From Litchfieldia alkalitelluris (GTDB taxonomy: Bacteria > Bacillota > Bacilli > Bacillales > Salisediminibacteriaceae): a DNA stretch of 64,000 nt. The stretch covers positions 1,938,684 through 2,002,683 of the forward strand of contig NZ_KZ119600.1 of the NCBI RefSeq assembly GCF_002153425.1, given 5' to 3'. Positions 1-6,166 of the stretch are shown here, in pieces. Numbering within the stretch: the first letter of the stretch is position 1; every line of letters begins with the position of its first letter. The notes under the pieces are model-generated. The model was not told the origin of the DNA and made no database searches. It was given only the letters and a program-made list of their open reading frames with translations. A program made the position numbers and the translations under genes.

Positions 1-9
1 TTTCTTTAT

Positions 10-47
10 CATTGAATATTTTCAATTATCTTCAAAGATATTCAATG
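10..47. repeat. 10-bp inverted repeat upstream of the RHH gene
   Basis: CATTGAATAT at 10-19 is repeated as the exact inverse ATATTCAATG at 38-47, with 18 bases between the arms. It lies about 30 bases upstream of a strong promoter that drives a ribbon-helix-helix protein gene. Such proteins usually bind short inverted repeats near their own promoters, so an autoregulatory operator is a reasonable inference. It could instead be part of a terminator or another signal of the gene to the left, outside the window. Confidence 0.45.
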
Positions 48-78
48 AGGGAATAAAAATATATTTATAAAAATATTG

Positions 79-107
79 TTGACTTTATTTATTTTTTTAT
101 TTATAAT
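79..107 (+). promoter_or_regulatory. Strong sigma-A promoter for the RHH gene
   Basis: TTGACT at 79-84 and a perfect TATAAT at 102-107 are separated by 17 bases. An AAAGGAG Shine-Dalgarno follows at 118-124, just before the GTG start at 138. The spacing and both hexamers are near consensus for vegetative promoters of Bacillus. Confidence 0.8.
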
Positions 108-137
108 TAGAATTAAGAAAGGAGATGATAATAAAAA

Positions 138-314
138 GTGGTTAGGAAAGCAGTTACAACAAGTATTGATGAAGAATTGCAAAAGAAATTTAAACAGAAG
201 TGCAGCGAACAAGGATTGAAGCAAAATGATGTTTTAGAAGCTTTAATTCGCACGTATTTGGAAGAAGAGTTTGAAGTGGAGAAGGAAGTCATTTTTCGGC
301 TTAAGAAAAAGTAA
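138..314 (+). CDS. Ribbon-helix-helix (CopG/Arc-like) DNA-binding protein
   Basis: A 58-codon gene with a GTG start. The product begins MVRKAVTTSIDEELQKKF, the usual shape of a ribbon-helix-helix fold: a short N-terminal strand (KAVTTSID), then helix A (EELQKKFKQKCSEQGL), a turn (KQND) and helix B (VLEALIRTYLEEEF). The C-terminal tail is charged. Such proteins act as dimeric repressors or copy-number/antitoxin regulators on plasmids, phages and integrative elements. Its promoter is at 79-107, and an inverted repeat at 10-47 could be its operator. It belongs to the inserted element that ends near 1130. The ribosome-binding site to start distance (13 nt) is rather long. The DNA target is unknown. 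Confidence 0.75.
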   Translation: MVRKAVTTSIDEELQKKFKQKCSEQGLKQNDVLEALIRTYLEEEFEVEKEVIFRLKKK

Positions 315-316
315 AA

Positions 317-354
317 GGGAACCCGTGTCACTCTACCAAAGTTGACGGATTCCC
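317..354 (+). terminator. Imperfect hairpin after the RHH gene
   Basis: GGGAACCCGT at 317-326 pairs with ACGGATTCCC at 345-354, with one mismatch and room for further pairs inside. It follows the RHH stop codon by two bases. There is no clear T-run afterwards, so it may be a weak terminator or an mRNA-stabilising hairpin. Confidence 0.4.
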
Positions 355-442
355 AACACCACAAACCTATATAGAGGCTTGTTATTACATATTATAACAT
401 ACTTCATTTCCTCCATATAGGTAAATCCAAGGAGGAAATAAA

Positions 443-703
443 ATGAACATTGTAAAAGCAATCGAGACAAAAAAAGGTAAGCTAGAGGCACACTTAGAGG
501 TTAAATTAACTGTATCTATTGAAGATACAACTATGGTTGAGTTATTACAACAAGCCGATAAAATTAACAATGCGTTACCAGGTGCAGAGATTAAACTACT
601 GGTGGATGTTAACGGAAAGATGAAGCCTTTGTATATTCATGACTCTAGCGCAACTGTCGAGCGTGTTTATAATAAAAATGATGAGTGTATATACAATGGA
701 TAG
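443..703 (+). CDS. Small hypothetical protein (86 aa) of the inserted element
   Basis: A good ribosome-binding site (AAGGAGGAAATAAA) sits directly before the ATG. The 86-residue product has no signal peptide or membrane segment. It reads as a small alpha/beta protein: charged N-terminus, a beta-type stretch (LEVKLTVSIEDTT), a helix (MVELLQQADKINNAL) and a second beta-type stretch (EIKLLVDVNGKMKPLYIH). The family is not recognised. It overlaps the next gene by 8 bases, so the two are probably translated together. Its place between an RHH regulator and the spo0A junction suggests accessory cargo of an integrative element. Confidence 0.7.
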   Translation: MNIVKAIETKKGKLEAHLEVKLTVSIEDTTMVELLQQADKINNALPGAEIKLLVDVNGKMKPLYIHDSSATVERVYNKNDECIYNG

Positions 704-941
704 CGTTAAACTCAAATTGTCACATGGTGAGCTGAGAGAAGTAATTCATGCTATAGATAGCAGAGTTGATCAACTTTCCAATCGACTAGAAAGTTTTCTG
801 AATCGTGATGATACTGACGAAAAAGACAATAAACGTGTTAAAGAAGTCATTGAGCGCTTGAGAAATGCAGTTACATTATCTAATGATTTTCTTATGGATT
901 ATAAAAGCAGGGTAGAGTATATAGATTCAAATGATGTTTGA
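696..941 (+). CDS. Small coiled-coil hypothetical protein (81 aa)
   Basis: The chosen ATG at 696 overlaps the stop of the upstream gene. In-frame ATGs at 678 and 681 are alternatives, and none has a strong Shine-Dalgarno, which fits translational coupling. The product is helical, highly charged and rich in heptad-like leucine/valine positions (ELREVIHAIDSRVDQLSNRLESF). It probably forms a coiled coil. No family is recognised. With its partner upstream it forms a two-gene cargo unit at the right end of the element inserted in spo0A. Confidence 0.65.
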   Translation: MDSVKLKLSHGELREVIHAIDSRVDQLSNRLESFLNRDDTDEKDNKRVKEVIERLRNAVTLSNDFLMDYKSRVEYIDSNDV

Positions 942-1003
942 GAGAGTATTTGAAGGATAAATAAATAGTATATGCTACATCTTCAAAATTAATACTTGTA
1001 AAT

Positions 1004-1068
1004 TTGGATAACCATATGGTATATTTTTACTAACATACACTAGTGACCAACAAAGTATGGTTATCCAA
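1004..1068. repeat. Perfect 13-bp inverted repeat near the element end
   Basis: TTGGATAACCATA at 1004-1016 recurs as TATGGTTATCCAA at 1056-1068, with 39 bases between the arms. It lies about 60 bases left of the point where spo0A sequence resumes. The surrounding 942-1128 has no gene. It may be a recombinase or excisionase arm site, or a hairpin of an RNA. There is no T-run, so it is not a standard terminator. Confidence 0.55.
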
Positions 1069-1128
1069 GCCAACGAATAGAAGCGATTGTTAAAAATGAG
1101 AAAACCCATAAACCCTTGGTATTGCTGA

Positions 1129-1224
1129 AGTTATACTGTAAGTGTAACAAAGGCAAAACCTACTAATTCGGAATTTATTGCGATGGTTGCTGATAAACTG
1201 CGCATTGAACATAAAGTAAGTTAA
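1129..1224 (+). pseudogene. spo0A: 3' remnant of spo0A (last 31 codons)
   Basis: In frame from 1129 the DNA encodes [11 protein letters not shown] and then [20 protein letters not shown], followed by TAA at 1222-1224. This matches the C-terminus of Spo0A, the sporulation master regulator. The A-D-K-L stretch corresponds to the known functional positions A257, D258 and L260 of the B. subtilis protein. A TGA lies in frame immediately before, and homology stops at the residue equivalent to about Y238. A terminator follows at 1243, and steA follows as in related bacilli. The rest of spo0A must lie to the left of the inserted element, outside the window. Whether the left copy carries a replacement 3' end cannot be seen. 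Confidence 0.9.
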
Positions 1225-1242
1225 TGAATATTCATGTTTAAA

Positions 1243-1303
1243 AATCCTTCACTTGGTTAAAGTGTTCTGCATTAAGGACGTTTTAATTAGAGTGAGGGAT
1301 TTT
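1243..1303 (+). terminator. spo0A terminator
   Basis: AATCCTTCACT at 1244-1254 pairs with AGTGAGGGATT at 1291-1301 (one G-T pair), followed by a T-run. The loop is long (about 36 nt). It sits just after the spo0A stop codon and is best read as the original terminator of the intact gene. Confidence 0.7.
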
Positions 1304-1394
1304 TTATTGTTGCTTCTTTTACCATTTTCCTCATTGTTTTTCCGTTTATTGTTCATACTAGCAAAGAAGTAGTTCTTCAAAGGGGCAGATTAAA

Positions 1395-2465
1395 ATGGAG
1401 AAAAAAAGATTAGCTGGGAAAGCGTATTTTGGGGAAATAACAAAAAACCTTATTCACAACATTCCTTCAGGAGCAATTGTTATCCTGAAGCATGAAGATA
1501 TTGATATTGTTGCTGCTGAAGATTTAGTAAGGAAAAAGGTAAAGGCAGTAATAAATACAAAAACATCTGTGACAGGCAATTTACCGAGAACTGGAGTTCT
1601 TTACTTATTACAACATGGAATTCCAGTTTTTGACTTAATAAATAATGAAAAAACTTTTTTAAAACAAGAAATAGAGATTTTCGTTGGAAGTAAAGTGTTG
1701 TTAGAAAAAGAAACAGGTAAAGGGTGGAAGCTGATAGGAGAAGTGAAGGAATACACGGAAAGAGATCTTCAGGAAAAAATAAAGCAAGGGCAAGAAAAGT
1801 TCTCCAATCTTTATTCTCAATTTGCAATTAACAGCTTTAATTATGCTAAGGAAGAAATGAATATTTTCCTTCAGGCAATTGAAAATCTCCCTTCCTATTG
1901 GGAATTAACAGGCAAACAAGTATTTGTAATTGCAAGGGGGGAAGGTGTTGCGAGGGATATTCGCCTTATACGGCCAATTCTAACAAATCCTCAAGCGAAG
2001 GTAATAGCAGTAGACGGTGCAGCATCATTATTATTTCAGTCAAATGTGAAGCCAGATTATATTATTGGTGACATGGATTCTATTCCAGATAACATTGTAA
2101 AATACCGAAGTAGATTTATTTCCCACTCTTATATGGATGGGAGGAGCCCTGGTAGGGATAGGTTAAGAGCGTTATCTGTTGATTCTGAATCGATTCCTTT
2201 CCCAGGTTTAAGTGAGGATTTGGCAATTATGCTTGCTTTTCGGTCAAAAGCAGAACACATTTATACGATGGGGTGTCGAGCTTCTGTTACGGAATTGGTT
2301 GAAAAGGGGAGAAAGGGAATGGGATCAACGTTACTGACTCGGATGTATGTTGGTGATCGCTTGTCAGACCTCAAAGGTATAAACAGACTAATGACTATTG
2401 GAGAAACACCATTGTTTTATGGTGAAAAGAGTTACTTGGGGGAGTATAAAATTGATGAAAGTTGA
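1395..2465 (+). CDS. steA: SteA-like putative cytokinetic ring protein
   Basis: A 356-residue protein. The N-terminal half resembles SteA (KRLAGKAYFGEITKNLI). The C-terminal half resembles the catalytic fold of thiamine pyrophosphokinase: VIAVDGAASLLFQSNVKPDY and then IIGDMDSIPDNIV, around residues 210-240. In corynebacteria SteA works with SteB in cell separation; the bacillar version is less studied. It is the first gene of a three-gene unit with a glycosyltransferase and an MraY-like protein, overlapping the next by a few bases. That suggests a cell-envelope role. The unit lies between spo0A and the bkd locus, as expected for alkaliphilic bacilli. No signal peptide is seen. Confidence 0.8.
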   Translation: MEKKRLAGKAYFGEITKNLIHNIPSGAIVILKHEDIDIVAAEDLVRKKVKAVINTKTSVTGNLPRTGVLYLLQHGIPVFDLINNEKTFLKQEIEIFVGSKVLLEKETGKGWKLIGEVKEYTERDLQEKIKQGQEKFSNLYSQFAINSFNYAKEEMNIFLQAIENLPSYWELTGKQVFVIARGEGVARDIRLIRPILTNPQAKVIAVDGAASLLFQSNVKPDYIIGDMDSIPDNIVKYRSRFISHSYMDGRSPGRDRLRALSVDSESIPFPGLSEDLAIMLAFRSKAEHIYTMGCRASVTELVEKGRKGMGSTLLTRMYVGDRLSDLKGINRLMTIGETPLFYGEKSYLGEYKIDES

Positions 2466-3111
2466 TGTCATCATACCTGCATACAATGAAGAGAAAAGAA
2501 TAGGTAAAACTCTATCTACACTTAATGGAGAGGACTGGGTTAATAACATACTAGTTGTCGATGATGGATCAATAGACAGGACATTTCAAATTGCACAAGG
2601 TTTAACTGACCAAGTTTTAAAGCTACCCAAAAATAAAGGTAAGGGTGCTGCTGTGATGAGTGGATTATCCAGAGTGAGTGGAGAATGGATCATGCTGTTA
2701 GATGCGGATTTAGGTTCGTCTGTCAAAGAAGCTAAAAAATTGATGGAGCCAGTACAAAGTGGAAAGGCTGATCTAGCAATAGCGGCTTTACCGGAACAAA
2801 GTAAAAAGGGGTTTGGTCTAGTTAAAAAGAGAGCGCAAGATATTGTTCTTCGTGAGACTGGAGTAGTGTTGGAATCGCCACTCTCTGGTCAAAGAATGTT
2901 TCATAAAAAATGGATTCCTACTATTTTATCGCAACAAAGCTTTGGTTTTGGACTCGAATTACAATTAAACTTAACCTTTTTGAAAAATGGTGGAAAAATA
3001 GAGGAAGTAGAAACGGAGATGTATCATCGTGCTACTGGAAAAAATTTGAGAGGATTCTACCATAGAGCAAAACAATGGTTTGAATTGGAGCGGACACTAT
3101 GGAACTTTTAA
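2455..3111 (+). CDS. Family 2 glycosyltransferase
   Basis: A GT-A fold enzyme of about 218 residues. It opens with the nucleotide-sugar binding strand VDVIIPAYNEEKRI, followed by VVDDGS and the metal-binding motif LLDADLG. A late G-R/K-type segment (YHRATGKNLRGF) is typical of dolichyl-phosphate-sugar synthase-like members. No membrane segments are seen, so it is a cytosolic or peripheral transferase. The ATG at 2455 overlaps the steA stop; a TTG at 2452 is an alternative with better spacing from GGGGGAG. It overlaps the next gene by 13 bases. Donor and acceptor are unknown, but the MraY-like neighbour suggests polyprenyl-linked cell-surface sugars. Confidence 0.85.
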   Translation: MKVDVIIPAYNEEKRIGKTLSTLNGEDWVNNILVVDDGSIDRTFQIAQGLTDQVLKLPKNKGKGAAVMSGLSRVSGEWIMLLDADLGSSVKEAKKLMEPVQSGKADLAIAALPEQSKKGFGLVKKRAQDIVLRETGVVLESPLSGQRMFHKKWIPTILSQQSFGFGLELQLNLTFLKNGGKIEEVETEMYHRATGKNLRGFYHRAKQWFELERTLWNF

Positions 3112-3869
3112 TTATTGTAGTCATAGCATTTTGGTTGATTACAACTTTATTTGTTCGATTTAACTGGTGTGTCAAAAATTATAAGAGTAAATTTGTTCCT
3201 TATAGTTTAGGGGCAGTTATAACATTTATGCTAATCATTGATCATCTGTATTTTACTTATTTCATCAGGAACTTCTTAGATTTAATATATATTGTTCTCA
3301 TTTGGTTCCTTGGATTTATAGATGATCTATACGGAAGGGCTTATCCAAAAGGGATCAAGGGACATTTTAGTTATTTCTTTAAAAGGAGAGAAGTTACAAC
3401 AGGGTTTATAAAAGCAATTGGTGTCATTGTTGTTTCCTTTACTTATTTTTTAATTGAACTAAGTATACCCGTTTTTTACTTGTTATGTCTTCTTATATTA
3501 CTACCACATTCCATGAATCTTCTTGATACAAAACCTTTAAGGGTATGGAAGCTTTCCATATTTTTTTTATACGTTCCTATAATTATACTGACACAAGAGG
3601 TACTGGCAGTTTTAATTATTTCTGCAGCTTTTATTTTATGGGCTATATTTGAATCAAAAATGAAAGGGATGCTTGGTGATAATGGGGCAATGATCATGGG
3701 AGCATGGATGGCAATTGCGTCTATCCAACTAAATATTGTTAGTTATCAATTTGTCCTCCTTATGTTTAGTATTATCGTAACGTTAATTGCTGAACGTGTA
3801 TCAATACAAGAATGGATTGAAAGAACACCAGGTATTAAGCGTATTGATCAATTAGGGAGGCTTGAATGA
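3099..3869 (+). CDS. MraY/WecA-like glycosyl-phosphate transferase homologue
   Basis: A 256-residue polytopic membrane protein with about eight hydrophobic segments. It carries the family's aspartate motif (GFIDDLYG, near residue 73) and a late conserved loop (GMLGDNGAMIMG, near residue 190) like those of MraY/WecA polyprenyl-phosphate transferases. It is shorter than MraY (about 320 aa), so it may be a divergent or regulatory homologue. It is the last gene of the steA unit and ends at a bidirectional terminator. A role in attaching a sugar phosphate to undecaprenyl phosphate is inferred from family only. Confidence 0.75.
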   Translation: MELLIIVVIAFWLITTLFVRFNWCVKNYKSKFVPYSLGAVITFMLIIDHLYFTYFIRNFLDLIYIVLIWFLGFIDDLYGRAYPKGIKGHFSYFFKRREVTTGFIKAIGVIVVSFTYFLIELSIPVFYLLCLLILLPHSMNLLDTKPLRVWKLSIFFLYVPIIILTQEVLAVLIISAAFILWAIFESKMKGMLGDNGAMIMGAWMAIASIQLNIVSYQFVLLMFSIIVTLIAERVSIQEWIERTPGIKRIDQLGRLE

Positions 3870-3870
3870 G

Positions 3871-3913
3871 AAAGGCGCAAACACCTCTATGTACCCAGGC
3901 GTTTGCGCTTTTC
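3871..3913. terminator. Bidirectional terminator
   Basis: AAAGGCGCAAAC at 3871-3882 pairs with GTTTGCGCTTTT at 3901-3912, extended by CC/GG inside. It has A- and T-rich ends on both sides and separates two convergent genes. Confidence 0.85.
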
Positions 3914-4156
3914 TTATTTCTTTTGGAATTTTGGTGCCACTTTATTGTTCTTCCTATCCCGATGCAAAATAAACCCTCCAATGAACCATACTCCAAATAC
4001 AAAGGCGATTACTCCTACGAAAAACTGAAGCCATAGCCATTCGAAAGGCCAAATTTTAATTTGGAATAATGTATCTCGCATTAATTTAATCCCATATCCA
4101 GCAATAAACCCTGGAATTAATAAAAGGCATAAAGCCATAAAACGTTTTATCGTCAT
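3914..4156 (-). CDS. yqzF: DUF2627 family membrane protein (YqzF-like)
   Basis: An 80-residue protein with two transmembrane helices (FMALCLLLIPGFIAGYGIKL and LQFFVGVIAFVFGVWFIGGF) and a basic tail. This is the DUF2627 family, which in Bacillus sits next to bkdR as it does here. A good GGAG Shine-Dalgarno precedes the ATG at 4156. Its function is not known. The TnpB element is inserted on its upstream side, in the region shared with bkdR. Confidence 0.85.
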   Translation of the reverse strand: MTIKRFMALCLLLIPGFIAGYGIKLMRDTLFQIKIWPFEWLWLQFFVGVIAFVFGVWFIGGFILHRDRKNNKVAPKFQKK

Positions 4157-4268
4157 TTCGTCTAATCTCCTCTACAACACGTGGTTGTGTATATTTAGCA
4201 CAACAGATGAGTTCCATTCTATTTTATCGAAAGAGGTTTATATGGGCAAATGATATTACAGACCCTTC

Positions 4269-4345
4269 CCTCACTTTCACCAAAATCCTTCAGGGGGGGA
4301 AGTGAGGTCGAACAAGGTATGTCTTTAGACATATCAATTGTTCGA
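4269..4345 (+). repeat. Left-end hairpins of the TnpB element
   Basis: CCTCACTT at 4269-4276 pairs with AAGTGAGG at 4300-4307. Immediately after, TCGAACAA at 4308-4315 pairs with TTGTTCGA at 4338-4345 and encloses the 7-bp palindrome TATGTCT/AGACATA at 4318-4333. Subterminal hairpins of this kind are what Y1 transposases recognise at the left end of IS605-type elements. The second one could instead belong to the tnpB leader. Confidence 0.6.
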
Positions 4346-4404
4346 ATTTGTATATTGCGAATGTATGTTCCTGTTTGGTAAAATATAGTCAACAGGAGGT
4401 GAGT

Positions 4405-5862
4405 ATGTTGGCTAAAGCTAAAACACCAAGTTATGTTTTAACATTGAGATTAAAAACTGAACTATATCAAGAAGATATATTATTTAAACGATTCGAACTA
4501 GCTAGAAATATCCACAATGCTTGTTTAGGTGAATTGTCCAAAAGATATGGTGCTTTGAAACAATCAAGGCGATATAGAACGGTTTATAAAATGGAAAAAG
4601 GCAAGGAACGAAATAGACTTTTTTCAGAACTGAACAACGAGTTTGGCTTAGCTGAGTATTCACTTCATGAGTTCGTAAAACCCATGCAACATCAATTTAA
4701 AAAGAATATAGATGCATTCACCAGTCAAAAGATTGCCACGAGAGCCTTCAATGCATTTGAAAAGCTAATGTTTAAGCAGGGTAAGAAAGTACATTTCAAA
4801 AAGCACGGGGAAATGTATTCTGTCGAAGGAAAGTCTAATGCAACAGGGATTAGATACATGGACGGCAATGTTTTGTGGAACGGTCTTGTTCTTCCAACAA
4901 TCATTAAAAAGAATGACGTGTATGCTAAATTAGCCCTTAAAGATAAAATTAAATTTGTTAGGATTAAAAGAGAATGGACGAAGAATAAATTTGTATACTA
5001 CGCACAACTGGTACTCGAAGGCGTGCCCCCGAAGAAATACAATGATAAAGGAATGAAAGACAAAAGTCCTGACCAAAAAAGAGTTGGTATCGATATAGGT
5101 ACTTCTACAGTAGCAGTTTGTTCTGAAACCAAAGTCATCTTGACGGAGTTGGCCCCTAACGTTGCCCAACTGGATAAAAAGATAAGAAATATACAAAGAA
5201 GTTTAGATAGAAGCAAGAGAGCAACTAATCCATTGAAATATAAAGAAGACGGTACCATTAATAAGAGCAATAAAGATAAATGGATCTATTCTAAACGATA
5301 CATGAAAAAGAAAGCTCAACTAAAAGAGCTACAAAGATTAAATAGAGTGAAGAGAAAACAGGATCACGAAACACTTTCTAATACCATCTTATCGTTAGGT
5401 AACATCATTTTTGTAGAAACCATGAGTTTCAAAGGACTTCAAAGAAGAGCAATAGAAACAACGGTCAATGAGAAAGGCAAATTCAATAAAAAGAAAAGGT
5501 TTGGGAGGACAATTGGTAATCGAGCGCCCTCGATGCTTTTAGAGATATTAGAGCGTAAACTCAAATACATAGATAGAAGTTTAAACAAGGTAAACACTGC
5601 TTTGATTAAAGCGAGTCAATACAATCACTTCACTAATTCCTACGAAAAGAAACGTCTTCATGAAAGATGGATTGATTTTGGATTTTGCAAAATACAAAGA
5701 GATTTATACTCTGCATTCCTGTTAATGAACTGTAAAAATAACTTAACTGAAATAGATAGAGATAGGTGTAACCAGAGTTTCGAGCAATTTAGGTCCATGC
5801 ATGATTTAGAGATAGAACGATTGAAATTGAAAGAAAAAACACCCGTTAGCATGGGCGTTTAA
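4405..5862 (+). CDS. tnpB: TnpB-like RuvC nuclease lacking the zinc finger
   Basis: The product has 485 residues, starting at the ATG at 4405 behind a strong AGGAGGTGAG site. It is an RNA-guided nuclease-like protein of the IS605 OrfB/TnpB family. The RuvC parts are in order: D230 in GIDIGTST, E338 in IIFVETMSFKGL, and D433 in IQRDLYSAF, so the catalytic triad is complete. The region where TnpB normally has a CxxC-CxxC zinc finger reads SQYNHFTNSYEKKRLHERW and then IDFGFC: the flanking SQ, W and RD landmarks are kept, but only one cysteine remains. The 3' end of the gene overlaps a structured RNA candidate. TnpB proteins cut DNA next to a short target motif under the guidance of that RNA. No tnpA is nearby. 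Confidence 0.85.
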   Translation: MLAKAKTPSYVLTLRLKTELYQEDILFKRFELARNIHNACLGELSKRYGALKQSRRYRTVYKMEKGKERNRLFSELNNEFGLAEYSLHEFVKPMQHQFKKNIDAFTSQKIATRAFNAFEKLMFKQGKKVHFKKHGEMYSVEGKSNATGIRYMDGNVLWNGLVLPTIIKKNDVYAKLALKDKIKFVRIKREWTKNKFVYYAQLVLEGVPPKKYNDKGMKDKSPDQKRVGIDIGTSTVAVCSETKVILTELAPNVAQLDKKIRNIQRSLDRSKRATNPLKYKEDGTINKSNKDKWIYSKRYMKKKAQLKELQRLNRVKRKQDHETLSNTILSLGNIIFVETMSFKGLQRRAIETTVNEKGKFNKKKRFGRTIGNRAPSMLLEILERKLKYIDRSLNKVNTALIKASQYNHFTNSYEKKRLHERWIDFGFCKIQRDLYSAFLLMNCKNNLTEIDRDRCNQSFEQFRSMHDLEIERLKLKEKTPVSMGV

Positions 5863-6050
5863 AGATGAATATCGGTTTAGGTACGAACCGAAACGAATGC
5901 TAATAGAAACAAAGGTTTCTTTGTTCGTAAAAGACTAGTTGAACATATATGAGTTCTGATGTGTTGTAACTTGAAGAGTTCATTCTCTTTTAGTGAGAGC
6001 ATTGGAGAAGTATATAAGTAAAATAGAACCCCACTCCTTTAGGTGTGGGA
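5837..6050 (+). ncRNA. Candidate right-end (omega/re) RNA of TnpB
   Basis: The tnpB stop lies in a hairpin: AAACACCC 5837-5844 against GGGCGTTT 5853-5860, one mismatch. Its 8-nt loop ends TTAGCAT (5846-5852) and is exactly complementary to ATGCTAA at 5897-5903, which predicts a pseudoknot. Further hairpins follow: CGGTT/AACCG at 5873-5890, GAAAC/GTTTC near 5906-5919 and CTCT/AGAG near 5985-5999. The last is the right-end hairpin CCCACTCC/GGTGTGGG at 6030-6049. This matches the layout of TnpB guide RNAs, whose guide lies just past the element end. Expression is inferred. Confidence 0.65.
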
Positions 6051-6166
6051 GTATCAGATTCGTAACTACGCAATTCCTAATAATTCGTGTATAGTGATAG
6101 TAGGCATGGAAAATCTTGCACAACGTTAAAGAAGTCTATATTAAATCTCATTTCTAGGAGGTTACA

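Larger units (their letters stand above)
4261..6055 (+). mobile_element. Solo TnpB-type IS605-family element (approximate ends)
   Basis: A single tnpB-like gene is bracketed by subterminal hairpins: left at 4269-4307, right at 6030-6049. There are no terminal inverted repeats and no target duplication, as expected of IS200/IS605-type elements. No tnpA (Y1 transposase) is present, so mobility would depend on one elsewhere. The element separates yqzF from bkdR, which are adjacent in relatives. The exact ends are not resolved from this sequence alone. Confidence 0.75.

Noticed and set aside
1129-1224. Spo0A remnant as a functional small gene
   Set aside because: There is no start codon or ribosome-binding site in frame, and a TGA lies directly upstream.
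4405-5862. TldR-type (nuclease-dead TnpB repressor) hypothesis, prompted by a flagellin gene in the same window
   Set aside because: All three RuvC acidic residues are present, and the flagellin gene is 25 kb away, not adjacent.
6100-6122. Sigma-54-like GGCATGG...TTGCA before bkdR
   Set aside because: The GG-to-GC spacing is three bases too long for sigma-54 recognition.
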